From: Blastococcus xanthinilyticus
GTDB lineage: Bacteria > Actinomycetota > Actinomycetes > Mycobacteriales > Geodermatophilaceae
Direction: 5' to 3'
DNA: 64,000 nucleotides
NCBI RefSeq assembly: GCF_008124835.1
Contig: NZ_VNHW01000009.1
Span: 165,565-229,564 of the forward strand
Shown: one piece after another, positions 42,421-50,789 of the stretch
Numbering within the stretch: position 1 is the stretch's first letter
Layout of the letters: every line of letters starts with the position of its first letter
Made by a program: the position numbers and the translations under genes
The notes under the pieces: generated by a model
What the model was told of the DNA's origin: nothing
The model's database searches: none
Seen by the model: only the letters and a program-made list of their open reading frames with translations

Positions 42421-42497
42421 GCGAGCTTGCGAGCTCATCCATGGACACAGCGAGCCGGCTCATGCGGCCGACGAGCGCCAGCGAGGAGGACGCATGA
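42417..42497 (+). other. 81-nt bridge ORF between fdrA and the DUF1116 gene
   Basis: ATG 42417 overlaps the fdrA stop (ATGA) and TGA 42495 overlaps the next ATG (ATGA). The 26-codon frame (MSELASS...SASEEDA) contains GAGCGCCAGCGAG and provides GAGGAGG for the next gene. It has the same length and layout as 38130-38210. Confidence 0.5.
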
Positions 42498-43912
42498 GCC
42501 TCGGGAACCTGCTCTCCGGGCCGCCGGCGATCGTCGCCGCCGGCGTCGACGTCTTCTCCGAGGCGCTGCGCGCCCAGGGAGCGGACGTGCACGACGTCGA
42601 CTGGCGCCCGCCGGGCTTCGGCGACCCGGCCGACCTCGCCGCGCTCGCCCTCGACGCCCGCCGTGCTGCGGCCAACCGGACCGCCGTCGAGCGGCTGCTC
42701 GCCGCCGGGTCGGTGCTGGTCGACGTCCGGCCGGCCCGCGAGGTCATCGGCCTGACCGACCGGGTGCTGCTGCACTCCGGCCCGCCGCTGACCTGGGAGG
42801 CCGCCTCCGGTCCGATGCGCGGCGCGCTGGTCGGCGCCTGCCTCTTCGAGGGCTGGGCGGCCGACGTGGAGGAGGCCGAGATCCTGCTCTCCACCGGCGC
42901 GGTCGCCCTCGACCCCTGCCACCACCACCGCACGGTGGGCCCGATGGCCGGCGTCACCAGCCCGTCGATGTGGATGTGGTGCCTGGAGGACCCGGTCACC
43001 GGCGGTCAGGCCTTCTGCAACCTCAACGAGGGCCTGGGCAAGGTGCTGCGGATGGGCGCCTTCAACGAGGAGGTGCAGACCCGGCTGCGGTGGATGCGCG
43101 ACGTCCTCGGCCCGGTGCTGTCGACGGCGGTGCGCGGCTCGATCGACGCCGGCAACGACCCGCTCGACGTCAAGGGCGTGCTCGCCCAGATGCTGCAGAT
43201 GGGCGACGAGGGGCACAACCGCAACCGCGCCGGGTCGCTCATGGCACTGCGCGAGCTCTCGCCGGCGATCGTCGCCAGCGGTGCCCCGTCGTCCGACATC
43301 GCTGACGTGCTGCGCTTCATCGGCGGCAACGAGCACTTCTTCCTCAACCTCGGCATGCCGACGGCGAAGCTCGCCCTCGACGCCGCCCGGAACGTCCCCG
43401 GCTCGACGATGCTCACCGTGATGTCGCGCAACGGCACCGAGTTCGGCATCCAGACCGCCGGCACCGGCGACCGCTGGTTCACCGGGCCGGCGAACACGCC
43501 GGTCGGCCTGTTCCTGGGCGACTTCGGCCCGGACGACGCCAACCCCGACATCGGCGACTCCGCGATCATGGAGACCTACGGCGTGGGCGGCTTCGCCATG
43601 GCCGCGGCCCCGGCGATCGTCCGCTTCGTCGGCGGCACCGTGCCTGACGCGCTGGCCACGACCGAGCGCATGTACCAGCTGACGCTCACCGAGAACCCCG
43701 CCATGGCCATCCCGATCATGGGTTTCCGCGGCTCACCGACCGGCATCGACGTGCTGAAGGTCGCCCGCACCGGCTGGTTGCCGCAGATCAACACCGGCAT
43801 GGCCGGGCGGATCGCCGGCACCGGGCAGGTCGGCGCCGGGCTGGTCCAGCCGCCGCAGCAGTGCTTCGAGCAGGCGCTCGCCGCCCTGGCCGAGGAGGCC
43901 CGCACCGCCTGA
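42494..43912 (+). CDS. DUF1116 protein, probable carbamoyltransferase subunit (YlbE/AllG-like)
   Basis: A 472-residue cytosolic DUF1116 protein with MWMWCLEDPVTGGQAFCNLNEGLGKVLRMGAFNEEVQTRLRWMRDVLGP, GDEGHNRNRAGSLMALRELSP, VMSRNGTEFGIQTAGTGDRWFTGPANTPVGLFLGDFGPDDANPDIGDSAIMETYGVGGFAMAAAPAIVRFVGG. It matches the YlbE family, which works with FdrA in oxamate carbamoyltransferase. The strong ribosome-binding site GAGGAGG lies within the bridge ORF. It should form a complex with the upstream FdrA homologue; a carbamate kinase in the same putative regulon would use the carbamoyl phosphate. Confidence 0.88.
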   Translation: MSLGNLLSGPPAIVAAGVDVFSEALRAQGADVHDVDWRPPGFGDPADLAALALDARRAAANRTAVERLLAAGSVLVDVRPAREVIGLTDRVLLHSGPPLTWEAASGPMRGALVGACLFEGWAADVEEAEILLSTGAVALDPCHHHRTVGPMAGVTSPSMWMWCLEDPVTGGQAFCNLNEGLGKVLRMGAFNEEVQTRLRWMRDVLGPVLSTAVRGSIDAGNDPLDVKGVLAQMLQMGDEGHNRNRAGSLMALRELSPAIVASGAPSSDIADVLRFIGGNEHFFLNLGMPTAKLALDAARNVPGSTMLTVMSRNGTEFGIQTAGTGDRWFTGPANTPVGLFLGDFGPDDANPDIGDSAIMETYGVGGFAMAAAPAIVRFVGGTVPDALATTERMYQLTLTENPAMAIPIMGFRGSPTGIDVLKVARTGWLPQINTGMAGRIAGTGQVGAGLVQPPQQCFEQALAALAEEARTA

Positions 43913-43918
43913 CCCGCC

Positions 43919-43975
43919 GAGATCGGCGATCTCGCCCTGTTTCACGCACCTGATGCGGGCGAGATCGCCGATCTC
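43919..43975. terminator. Perfect 19-bp hairpin after the DUF1116 gene
   Basis: GAGATCGGCGATCTCGCCC (43919-43937) is exactly complementary to 43957-43975, with a 19-base loop. It starts seven bases after the stop. Each arm contains its own smaller palindrome GAGATCGGCGATCTC. Confidence 0.75.
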
Positions 43976-44030
43976 GCCTGATCCGCCGCGGCCAGGGGTA
44001 GGTGCTCGGCCCGACGCCGAGGAGGCACCC

Positions 44031-44297
44031 ATGGCCCGCTGCGAGGTCTGCGGCAACGATTACCGGCTGAGCTTCGAGGTGCACGCCGCGGGAGCGGTGC
44101 ACACCTTCGACAGCTTCGAGTGCGCGATCCACGCGATGGCGCCCGTCTGCGAGCACTGCGGCGTGAAGGTGGTCGGCCATGGCGTCGAGGCCGACGGCGT
44201 CTTCTTCTGCTGCGCGTCCTGCGCCCGCATGCACGGCGAGCCGGAGAGCGCCGCGCAGCTGGTCGACCACGCCGGTCGCGCGCCGGACGAGCGCTGA
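44031..44297 (+). CDS. Small zinc-ribbon protein (prokaryotic metallothionein-like)
   Basis: An 88-residue protein with GAGG upstream of the ATG. Cys pairs lie at CEVCGNDY (about 4-7), a single Cys in FECAIHAM, CEHCGVKV and CCASCARMHGE, giving two metal-binding knuckles. It resembles the small TRASH/metallothionein-like proteins of actinobacteria. A metal-binding or chaperone role is probable; partners are unknown. It lies between two long hairpins and is a single transcription unit. Confidence 0.8.
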   Translation: MARCEVCGNDYRLSFEVHAAGAVHTFDSFECAIHAMAPVCEHCGVKVVGHGVEADGVFFCCASCARMHGEPESAAQLVDHAGRAPDER

Positions 44298-44330
44298 GCG
44301 GGTTCGGCCGGCCTCGCGAGACCGGTGAGA

Positions 44331-44377
44331 TCTGCGAACTCGTGGCCGTCAGCGGCTGATGGCCACGAGTTCGCAGA
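44331..44377. terminator. Long bidirectional hairpin (17 bp plus inner helix)
   Basis: TCTGCGAACTCGTGGCC (44331-44347) pairs exactly with 44361-44377. Inner bases add a G-T and four more pairs, leaving loop CGG. It lies between convergent zinc-ribbon and DUF998 genes. Confidence 0.8.
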
Positions 44378-44392
44378 CGTCGCTGCCGGCGC

Positions 44393-45097
44393 TCAGTCCC
44401 GCGGACGCGTCGGGTGCGGCGTGCGGCGGTAGAGGTGCACCGACACCGCGGCGATCCACGCCCACCCGGTGACGACTCCGGTCCACAGCCCCCCGACGGC
44501 GAGGGTGGAGGTCGAGCCGCTCGCCACACCCATGAACCCGGCCAGGACGACGGCGCCGCTGATGGCCGACGCCCATGCCCACCCGGTGCGCGACTCGCGG
44601 GAGAACCGCCGGGCGAGGACCGCCGTCGCCGCCACGAGGCAGGCGAAGCCGAGCCCACCGGAGGCGAGGTGGAGGACGCCGCTGAGCGTCGTCTCCGCCG
44701 GGGCGCCGGCCGGCGTCCCGACGGGGAAGCCGTCCATCGGGTCGGCCACGAAGATCCCACCCAGGACGAGCCCCGCGCCGTACCCGGCCAGCAGCCCGCC
44801 ACCCCACGACGCTCCGGGGCCGCCCCGCAGCGCCCGGCGTACGCCGATCGCCGCGGCGACGGTCATCAGTCCGGTCACCACCAGCGTCGTGACGTGGATC
44901 CAGCCGAGGGAGCCGTTCGCGAGCAGGCTCAGGCTGTGCCGGCTGAACTCGAATCCGTCCCGTGAGAGTCCGTGCACCACTCCGGACGTCAGGTACACGG
45001 CCCCCGCGAGCGGGCCGTAGCCCAGGAGCGAGCGGGTGACGGCGGACGGCCGGTCGCAGTAGTCGTCCGCGGGTGCGGCGGTGGTGGCGGTGGTCAT
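44393..45097 (-). CDS. DUF998 membrane protein
   Basis: A 234-residue protein with six predicted helices. DUF998 features: GYGPLAGAVYLTSGVVHGLSRDGFEFSRHSLSLLANGSLGWIHV, LVLGGIFVADPMDGFPVGTPAG and LHLASGGLGFACLV. Function is unknown; such genes often sit beside TetR regulators, as here (divergent TetR). It is likely controlled by that regulator. Confidence 0.88.
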   Translation of the reverse strand: MTTATTAAPADDYCDRPSAVTRSLLGYGPLAGAVYLTSGVVHGLSRDGFEFSRHSLSLLANGSLGWIHVTTLVVTGLMTVAAAIGVRRALRGGPGASWGGGLLAGYGAGLVLGGIFVADPMDGFPVGTPAGAPAETTLSGVLHLASGGLGFACLVAATAVLARRFSRESRTGWAWASAISGAVVLAGFMGVASGSTSTLAVGGLWTGVVTGWAWIAAVSVHLYRRTPHPTRPRD

Positions 45098-45181
45098 GGC
45101 TGCCTTCCTCTCGCTCTCTTACACTCACGGTACTCAGACGAAACTGGCGGGTGTAACTCATCGGGGAGGTGTCACGGAATC

Positions 45182-45859
45182 GTGTCCGGCACCGGCGGGG
45201 AGATCGTCGTCCGCATCACGACGGGGGACGGGGACCTCGATCCGCGCATCCTTCGGACGCGTGCCGCCGTCGTGCAGGCGGCGACCGCACTCTTCCTCGA
45301 GAACGGCTACGTGGACACCAGCCTGGACGACGTCGCCGCCCGGGCCGGGGTGTCGAAGAAGACGATCTACAACAACTTCGGCGACAAGGAGCGGCTGTTC
45401 ACCGAGATCGTCCTCGGCGTCACGGCGACGGCGGAGGAGTTCGCCGCCGGGCTCACGTCGTCGTTCGGCGACGGGAGGGACATCGCAGAGATGCTGCACG
45501 GCCTCGCGAGACGGCACCTGGACTCGGTGACCAGCCCGGCGGTCGTCCGTCTGCGTCGGCTCATCAGCGCCGAGTCGCGCCGCTTCCCCGATCTGGCCCG
45601 CGAGTACTACCGCAGGGCCCCGGTCCGCGTGATCGCTGCCTTCTCCGCCGCCTTCGCCGATCTCGCCGCGCGGGGTTCGCTGCAGCTGACCGACAGCGCC
45701 CGCGCGGCCGAGCACTTCGCGTTCCTCGTCGTCGGTCCCGTGCTGGACCGCATCATGTTCGAGGGTGCCGCCGCCGTGCCCGGCGCTGACGAACGGGACG
45801 CGATCGCGCGCGCGGCCGTCTCGACGTTCCTGGCCGCCTACGGAGCCCGCCCCGCGTGA
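45182..45859 (+). CDS. TetR family regulator of the DUF998 gene
   Basis: A 225-residue regulator with HTH LRTRAAVVQAATALFLENGYVDTSLDDVAARAGVSKKTIYNNFGDKERLFTEIVLG and a TetR_C-type tail (ALDRIMFEG-like LVVGPVLDRIMFEG). GTG 45182 is chosen; GGGGAGG is 12 bases upstream. The space to the divergent DUF998 gene contains TTACAC (45119-45124) and GTGTAA (45151-45156) halves that could be an operator. Confidence 0.9.
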   Translation: MSGTGGEIVVRITTGDGDLDPRILRTRAAVVQAATALFLENGYVDTSLDDVAARAGVSKKTIYNNFGDKERLFTEIVLGVTATAEEFAAGLTSSFGDGRDIAEMLHGLARRHLDSVTSPAVVRLRRLISAESRRFPDLAREYYRRAPVRVIAAFSAAFADLAARGSLQLTDSARAAEHFAFLVVGPVLDRIMFEGAAAVPGADERDAIARAAVSTFLAAYGARPA

Positions 45860-45877
45860 CAGCCCGCCGGGGCGCTG

Positions 45878-46633
45878 TCAGGCGGGGCCGCAGGTGAGCA
45901 GGTGCTCGACCGCCTCACCGAAGCCGGCCGGACCGTCGAGCGGGGACTCGAACGGCACCCGCAGGTCGTAGCAGCCGTGGCGGCTCTGCACCCGGAAGCG
46001 GACGCCGAACCGGTCCAGGCCCAGCAGCCGGACGTCGTCGTGCCGGCCGGCCCAGCGCTGCACCCGCCCGACCAGCCGGTCCAGCGGTGCCCGCTGCTGG
46101 GCCACGAGCTCGCCCTCGGCGCCGCTCACGACGTCGGGCCGGGCGGCACGGAAGGCGTCGGGGTCGACGTCGACGGAGGTGCCGGCCTCCTCGAGCCCCA
46201 CCTCGGCGAGGTCCAGCCGCACCAGGACGGTCCCCAGCCCCACCTCGAACAGGGCCTCGGCCGGGCAGGACTCGGCGAAGGCCAGCACCTGCGCCGGGAC
46301 CTCCGGCTCCGGGACGGGCGTCAGCCACCCGGTCAGCTGGACCATCGCGCGCACCGGGTGGCGCAGCGGGAACGGCGCCCGGTCGGTGATGGTCAGCATC
46401 GCCGGGACGTCGCCCAGCGGGGAGTCGCGCAGCGCCGTCTGCACGCCGCCGCCGGCCGGGACGACGAGCAGGACGTCGCCGTCGCCGGTGGTGGCGACCG
46501 CGGACACCTGGCAGGCGCCGAGCCCGGCGACGTGCAGCGCGGCCGCGGGCCGGAGGGCGACCGTGCGGGCTCGCTCGGCGGCCGGGGGCTGCCGGTCGAC
46601 GGCCGCGGGGGAGGAGGGCGAACCGGCCGTCAT
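45878..46633 (-). CDS. DUF2470 domain protein
   Basis: A 251-residue cytosolic protein. The N-terminal half has AERARTVALRPAAALHVAGLGACQVSAVATTGDGDVLLVVPAGGG, a split-barrel-like pattern, and the C-terminal part (RWAGRHDDVRLLGLDRFGVRFRVQSRHGCYDLRVPFESPLD) matches DUF2470, found in haem-degrading HugZ-like proteins. It starts 31 bases from an IdeR/DtxR-type iron box, so it is probably iron-repressed and may act in iron or haem use. Confidence 0.82.
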   Translation of the reverse strand: MTAGSPSSPAAVDRQPPAAERARTVALRPAAALHVAGLGACQVSAVATTGDGDVLLVVPAGGGVQTALRDSPLGDVPAMLTITDRAPFPLRHPVRAMVQLTGWLTPVPEPEVPAQVLAFAESCPAEALFEVGLGTVLVRLDLAEVGLEEAGTSVDVDPDAFRAARPDVVSGAEGELVAQQRAPLDRLVGRVQRWAGRHDDVRLLGLDRFGVRFRVQSRHGCYDLRVPFESPLDGPAGFGEAVEHLLTCGPA

Positions 46634-46664
46634 GGACCACCTCGGAGTGTTCGTAGGTGCGTTG

Positions 46665-46683
46665 TAAGGTGAGCCTAACCAAA
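46665..46683. promoter_or_regulatory. Iron box (IdeR/DtxR) between the DUF2470 gene and rpsD
   Basis: TAAGGTGAGCCTAACCAAA matches the IdeR/DtxR consensus TWAGGTWAGSCTWACCTWA at most positions. It is 13 bases from the rpsD start and 31 bases from the DUF2470 start, so it could affect both. Confidence 0.75.
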
Positions 46684-46696
46684 CCGGAGGTCCTAA

Positions 46697-47299
46697 GTGA
46701 ACACGCCCCGTCCCAAGGTCCGGCTCAGCCGCGCGCTGGGCATCCCGCTCACCCCGAAGTGCGTCCAGTACTTCGAGCGCCGCCCGTACCCGCCCGGCGA
46801 GCACGGCCGCAAGCGCCGCAAGGACAGCGACTACTCCACCCGGCTCAAGGAGAAGCAGCGGCTGCGCGCCCAGTACGACATCAGCGAGACCCAGCTGCGC
46901 GCCGCCTTCGACCGCGCCCGGCGCTCGGGCGGCAAGACCGGCGAGGCGCTGATCCAGGACCTCGAGTCGCGGCTGGACGCCACCGTCCTGCGGGCCGGCT
47001 TCGCCCGCACCATCTACCAGGCCCGCCAGTTCGTCACCCACCAGCACGTGCTGGTCAACGGCAAGCGCGTCGACCGCCCGTCCTACCGGCTCAAGCCCGG
47101 CGACTTCATCGAGGTCGCCGAGAAGTCGAAGAAGAAGGAGCCCTTCCTCGTCGCCGCCTCCGGGGCGCACGCCGAGGCGCCGAGGTACCTCGAGGTGCGG
47201 CTGGCCGACCTGGTGGCCCGCGTCGAGCGGACGCCCGGCCGCGACGAGGTCCCGGTCGTCTGCGAGGAGCAGCTGGTCGTGGAGTACTACTCCCGCTGA
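46697..47299 (+). CDS. rpsD: 30S ribosomal protein S4
   Basis: A 200-residue S4 with the full N-terminal part ([60 protein letters not shown]) and an S4 RNA-binding domain ([45 protein letters not shown]), ending VVEYYSR. It lacks the N-terminal four-Cys zinc site. It resembles the stand-alone Streptomyces-type rpsD and is not in a ribosomal operon. The start is GTG with GGAGG upstream. The iron box just before it is unusual for a ribosomal protein. Confidence 0.95.
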   Translation: MNTPRPKVRLSRALGIPLTPKCVQYFERRPYPPGEHGRKRRKDSDYSTRLKEKQRLRAQYDISETQLRAAFDRARRSGGKTGEALIQDLESRLDATVLRAGFARTIYQARQFVTHQHVLVNGKRVDRPSYRLKPGDFIEVAEKSKKKEPFLVAASGAHAEAPRYLEVRLADLVARVERTPGRDEVPVVCEEQLVVEYYSR

Positions 47300-47325
47300 G
47301 CCGGCAGAGGCCGACACTGGGCGGT

Positions 47326-47880
47326 GTGGACGTCGTCCGGACCAGCAAGCGGCTGTCGTTCGTGCTCCGGCACCGCCCGGACAGCATCGGCCTCGCGCTC
47401 GACGTCGCGGGATGGGCCGACGTCCACGAGCTGCTGGCGGCGCTGGGCCTGACCCGCGAACAGCTCGAGCGCGTGGTCGCCGCGAACGACAAGCGGCGGT
47501 TCGAGCTCGACGGCGACCGGATCCGCGCCAGCCAGGGCCACAGCGTCGCCGTCGACCTGGGGTACGCACCCGAGCACCCCCCGGCCGAGCTGTTCCACGG
47601 CACGGTCGAGCGCTTCCTGCCCGCGATCCTGGCCGAGGGGCTGCGCCCGGGGCGCCGGCACGCGGTCCACCTCAGCCCGGACGCCGCCACCGCGCGCACC
47701 GTGGGCGCCCGGCGTGGCCGGCCGGTCGTGCTCCGGGTGGCCGCGGCCCGGCTCGCCGCGGACGGCGGGCGGTTCACCCGCTCGGCGAACGGCGTCTGGC
47801 TCGTGGATGGGGTGCCACCCGGCTATCTCGCCCGGGACGGCGACGCCACGGTGGCCCGTGACTCACCCGCCGGCAGGTGA
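47326..47880 (+). CDS. kptA: RNA 2'-phosphotransferase, Tpt1/KptA family
   Basis: A 184-residue protein. It has [41 protein letters not shown] (winged-helix half with the SKxLSxxLRH motif) and the NAD-binding half with [74 protein letters not shown]. The conserved Arg-His-Arg-Arg set of the family appears present. It transfers an RNA 2'-phosphate to NAD; the bacterial physiological target is unknown. The GTG start is 26 bases after rpsD, so cotranscription is likely. Confidence 0.92.
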   Translation: MDVVRTSKRLSFVLRHRPDSIGLALDVAGWADVHELLAALGLTREQLERVVAANDKRRFELDGDRIRASQGHSVAVDLGYAPEHPPAELFHGTVERFLPAILAEGLRPGRRHAVHLSPDAATARTVGARRGRPVVLRVAAARLAADGGRFTRSANGVWLVDGVPPGYLARDGDATVARDSPAGR

Positions 47881-47898
47881 GATGATCGCGCACAACAC

Positions 47899-49701
47899 GT
47901 GTGGTCACCGGCGGCGGGTGGCACGCACTCGCGGTGGGGGGCGGCACTGGACGGACGGCTGGCCGAGCTGGTCCCGGGCGGCCCCCGGACGCAGCTGCAG
48001 CGCATGGTGCTCGGGCACGACTGGTCCGCGACCCCGCTGGGGCCCGAGAGCGAGTGGTCGGCCACCCTGCGGTCGGCCGTCAGCACCTGCCTGAACTCGC
48101 GGTTCCCCACCCTGCTCATGTGGGGCCCGCAGCTGGTGATGGTCTACAACGACGGCTACGCACCCATGCTCGGCGGGCGGCACCCGTCCGCGCTCGGCCG
48201 GCCGGCACCGGAGGTGTGGGCCGACATCTGGCCGGCCCTGGAGTCGATGGTCGCGGAGGTCATGGCCGGCCGGGCGACGTACTCCGAGGACCTGCTGCTG
48301 GTCATGACCCGGCACGGCTTCGAGGAGGAGACCTACTTCTCCTTCTCCTTCAGCCCGGTCGTCGAGCCCGGCGGAAAGGTCGCGGGCCTGCTCGACACCG
48401 TCGTCGAGACGACGCACCGGGTCCTGGCCGCGCGACGGATGGCGCTGCTGCAGCAGCTGGGCAGCCTGCCCCGGGCGGTGCACGGCAGCGCGTCCCAGGC
48501 GGCGGCCGAGGCCCTCCGCGTGCTCGCCGCCGCCCGGAGCGACTGCCCGTTCGGGCTGGTCTACCTCGCCGAGCCCGAGGACGCCGGTCCCGCGCGGGAG
48601 GCCCGGCTGGTCGCGACGCACGGGCTGGCCGAGGGCGCCGACGTGGCCGGCAGCATCCTCCCCGAGCTGGTCGCCACGGCCATGGCCACCGGGCAGCCGC
48701 AGACGCTCACCGGCTTCGACGAGGTGCTGCCGGGCCTCTCCCGCACCGGCGCGAACGCGGCCGGGGAGTCCGACGTGCACACCGCGGTCGTGCTGCCGCT
48801 CACCTCCGCCGGGCTCAGCACCCCGGTCGGTGCGCTGGTGGTGGGCGCCAGCCCGCACCTGCGGCTGGACGAGGAGTACCGGGTCTTCCTGGCCCTGGCC
48901 GCCGGGCAGGTCGCCGCGGCCGTCACCGACGCCCGGGCCGTCGAGCTCGAACGCCGCCGGGCCGACGAGCGGGCCGAGCTCGACCGGACCCGGGCCCAGT
49001 TCTTCACCGAGGTCGCCGTCACCTTCCAGCGTGCCGTCCTGGGGCCGACCGTGCTGCCCGAGGGCTTCGCCGTGCACTACGAGCCCGCCACCGGGACCCT
49101 CGAGGTGGGCGGCGACTGGTACGACGTGGTCGACCTGCCCAACGGCTGCTACGGCGTCGTCGTGGGGGACGTCGTCGGCACGGGACTGGCCGCCGCCGCG
49201 GTCATGGGTCAGCTGCGCAGCGCGGGGCGGGCGCTGCTCCTGGAGAGCTCGGCCCCGGCCCACGTGCTGGGCGCACTGGACCGGTTCGCCGCGCTCATCC
49301 CGGGTGCCGCGGTCAGCACCGTGTTCTGCGCCGTCATCGACCCGGCCTCGGGCAGCGTCCGCTACAGCAGCGCCGGCCACGTCCCCGGGATCGTCGTCGA
49401 CGCGGAGGGCCGGTCGTCCTTCCTCGAGGGCGCCTCCTCGCTTCCCCTCGCCGTCCTGGCCGACCTGCGGCGCCCCGAGGCCGAGCTGGTGCTGCCGGTG
49501 GGCTCGACGCTGCTGCTCTACACCGACGGCCTGGTCGAGCGGCGCGACGAGGCGCTGGACGAGGGGATGGCCCGGGCCGCGCAGGCGCTGGCCGCGGGCC
49601 GGGCCCTCCCCCCGCTCGAGCTGGCCGCCGCCCTCACCGGCCGGCTGCTCGACGACGCCCCGGACGACGACGTCGCCTTCCTGCTCTACCGGCGGGCCTG
49701 A
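47899..49701 (+). CDS. PAS-GAF-SpoIIE protein phosphatase
   Basis: A 600-residue cytosolic PPM-type phosphatase. A PAS-like segment (about 30-165, SRFPTLLMWGPQLVMVYNDGYAPMLGGRHPSALGRPAPEVWADIWP), a GAF segment (about 185-345) and a C-terminal SpoIIE domain with EVGGDWYDVVDLPNGCYGVVVGDVVGTG, YSSAGHVPGIVV and LLLYTDGLVERRDEALDEG, which keep the metal-binding Asp residues. It likely dephosphorylates an anti-sigma-factor antagonist in response to a signal. The start is uncertain (GTG 47899, no ribosome-binding site). Confidence 0.9.
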   Translation: MWSPAAGGTHSRWGAALDGRLAELVPGGPRTQLQRMVLGHDWSATPLGPESEWSATLRSAVSTCLNSRFPTLLMWGPQLVMVYNDGYAPMLGGRHPSALGRPAPEVWADIWPALESMVAEVMAGRATYSEDLLLVMTRHGFEEETYFSFSFSPVVEPGGKVAGLLDTVVETTHRVLAARRMALLQQLGSLPRAVHGSASQAAAEALRVLAAARSDCPFGLVYLAEPEDAGPAREARLVATHGLAEGADVAGSILPELVATAMATGQPQTLTGFDEVLPGLSRTGANAAGESDVHTAVVLPLTSAGLSTPVGALVVGASPHLRLDEEYRVFLALAAGQVAAAVTDARAVELERRRADERAELDRTRAQFFTEVAVTFQRAVLGPTVLPEGFAVHYEPATGTLEVGGDWYDVVDLPNGCYGVVVGDVVGTGLAAAAVMGQLRSAGRALLLESSAPAHVLGALDRFAALIPGAAVSTVFCAVIDPASGSVRYSSAGHVPGIVVDAEGRSSFLEGASSLPLAVLADLRRPEAELVLPVGSTLLLYTDGLVERRDEALDEGMARAAQALAAGRALPPLELAAALTGRLLDDAPDDDVAFLLYRRA

Positions 49702-49716
49702 CCGGCCCGCGCGGCC

Positions 49717-50691
49717 TCAGCCCCCGACGACGTCGCGGAAGGTCTCCTCGGTCTCGGTGAACAGCTCGCCGAGGCCCTCGCTGCCGATGAACTCCTCCGG
49801 CACGTAGCGCTCGTCGAGGGTCTCCACCACGGACGGCTCCTCCGCCGCGCTCTGCAGCGTCTCCTCGAGGGTGGCGATCACGTCCTCAGGTGTGCCCGCC
49901 GGCGCGAGCACGCCGAAGGTCGTGGTGCTCTGGACCAGCTCGGGGTAGCCCTCCTCGACGAAGGTGGGGGCGTCGACGTAGGGGAGCGGCTCCTCGCTGC
50001 CGACGGCCAGCACCCGCAGGTCCCCGGCCTCGATGGCCGGGAGCATGTCCTGGCTGAGATTGACGAAGCCGGCGCTGACGTTCTCGCCGAGCAGCGCCGT
50101 CTGCACCTCCGAGTTGCCCTCGAAGGGCACCACGGTGAGCGGCACGTCGTAGAGCTGGGTGATCCGCCGGGTCTCCGCCGCGTGGGTGTTGGTGGCGCCC
50201 GGGGTGCCGACCGTGATCTCGCCCGGGTTCGAGCGGGCCGCCTCGAACAGCGCCTCCACGTCCTCGTACGGCGAGTCGGCCGGCACCACGATGCCCGACG
50301 GCACGCGGGTGACCACCCCGACCGGCGCGAGGTCCTCGCGGGTGTAGCCGACGTCGTTGGTCAGGTAGTTGAGGACCGCCGTGGGCAGCGCGGTCATGGA
50401 CAGCGTGTAGCCGTCGGCCTCGCTGGCGATCAGCTGCTGGTACGCGGTGGCGCCCGAGGCCCCCGGGAGGTTCTCCACGACGACGGACTGCCCGAGCTCC
50501 TCCTCCATGTGCTTCGCCAGCGCCCGCGCGGCGATGTCCGTCGGCCCGCCCGCGGTGTAGGGCACCAGCAGCCGGATGCTCTCCGTGGGGAACTCCTCCG
50601 CGGCGGCGCCCCCGCCACCTCCGGAGTCCTCGCCGCAGGCGGTGAGCAGGCAGGCGGCGAACAGGGCGGCGAGCAGGCGCGGGGATCTCAT
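49717..50691 (-). CDS. Bug/TctC-family tricarboxylate-binding lipoprotein
   Basis: A 324-residue exported lipoprotein: MRSPRLLAALFAACLLTAC is a signal with lipobox LTAC and Cys at 19. The Bug fold follows: SIRLLVPYTAGGPTDIAARALAKHMEEELGQSVVVENLPGASGATAYQQL, TVGTPGATNTHAAETRRI, PFEGNSEVQTALLGENVSAGF and PTFVEEGYPELVQSTTTFGVLAPAGTPEDVIATL. The family binds dicarboxylates or related acids for TTT transporters. No TctA/TctB gene is adjacent, so it is an orphan binder. AGGAG precedes the ATG. Confidence 0.93.
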   Translation of the reverse strand: MRSPRLLAALFAACLLTACGEDSGGGGGAAAEEFPTESIRLLVPYTAGGPTDIAARALAKHMEEELGQSVVVENLPGASGATAYQQLIASEADGYTLSMTALPTAVLNYLTNDVGYTREDLAPVGVVTRVPSGIVVPADSPYEDVEALFEAARSNPGEITVGTPGATNTHAAETRRITQLYDVPLTVVPFEGNSEVQTALLGENVSAGFVNLSQDMLPAIEAGDLRVLAVGSEEPLPYVDAPTFVEEGYPELVQSTTTFGVLAPAGTPEDVIATLEETLQSAAEEPSVVETLDERYVPEEFIGSEGLGELFTETEETFRDVVGG

Positions 50692-50789
50692 GGGGCTCCT
50701 GACGTGGGGACGGCGGCGTCCGTGCCGGGCGGTGGCCCCATGGTGGGGCATACCAGCCGCCCCGGCCGGTCGAGACGGGCCCGGACCGG

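Noticed and set aside
46697..47299. rpsD as a zinc-independent backup paralogue
   Set aside because: It resembles the ordinary stand-alone S4 of Streptomyces-like actinobacteria, so no backup role is needed to explain it. Whether a second copy exists cannot be seen here.
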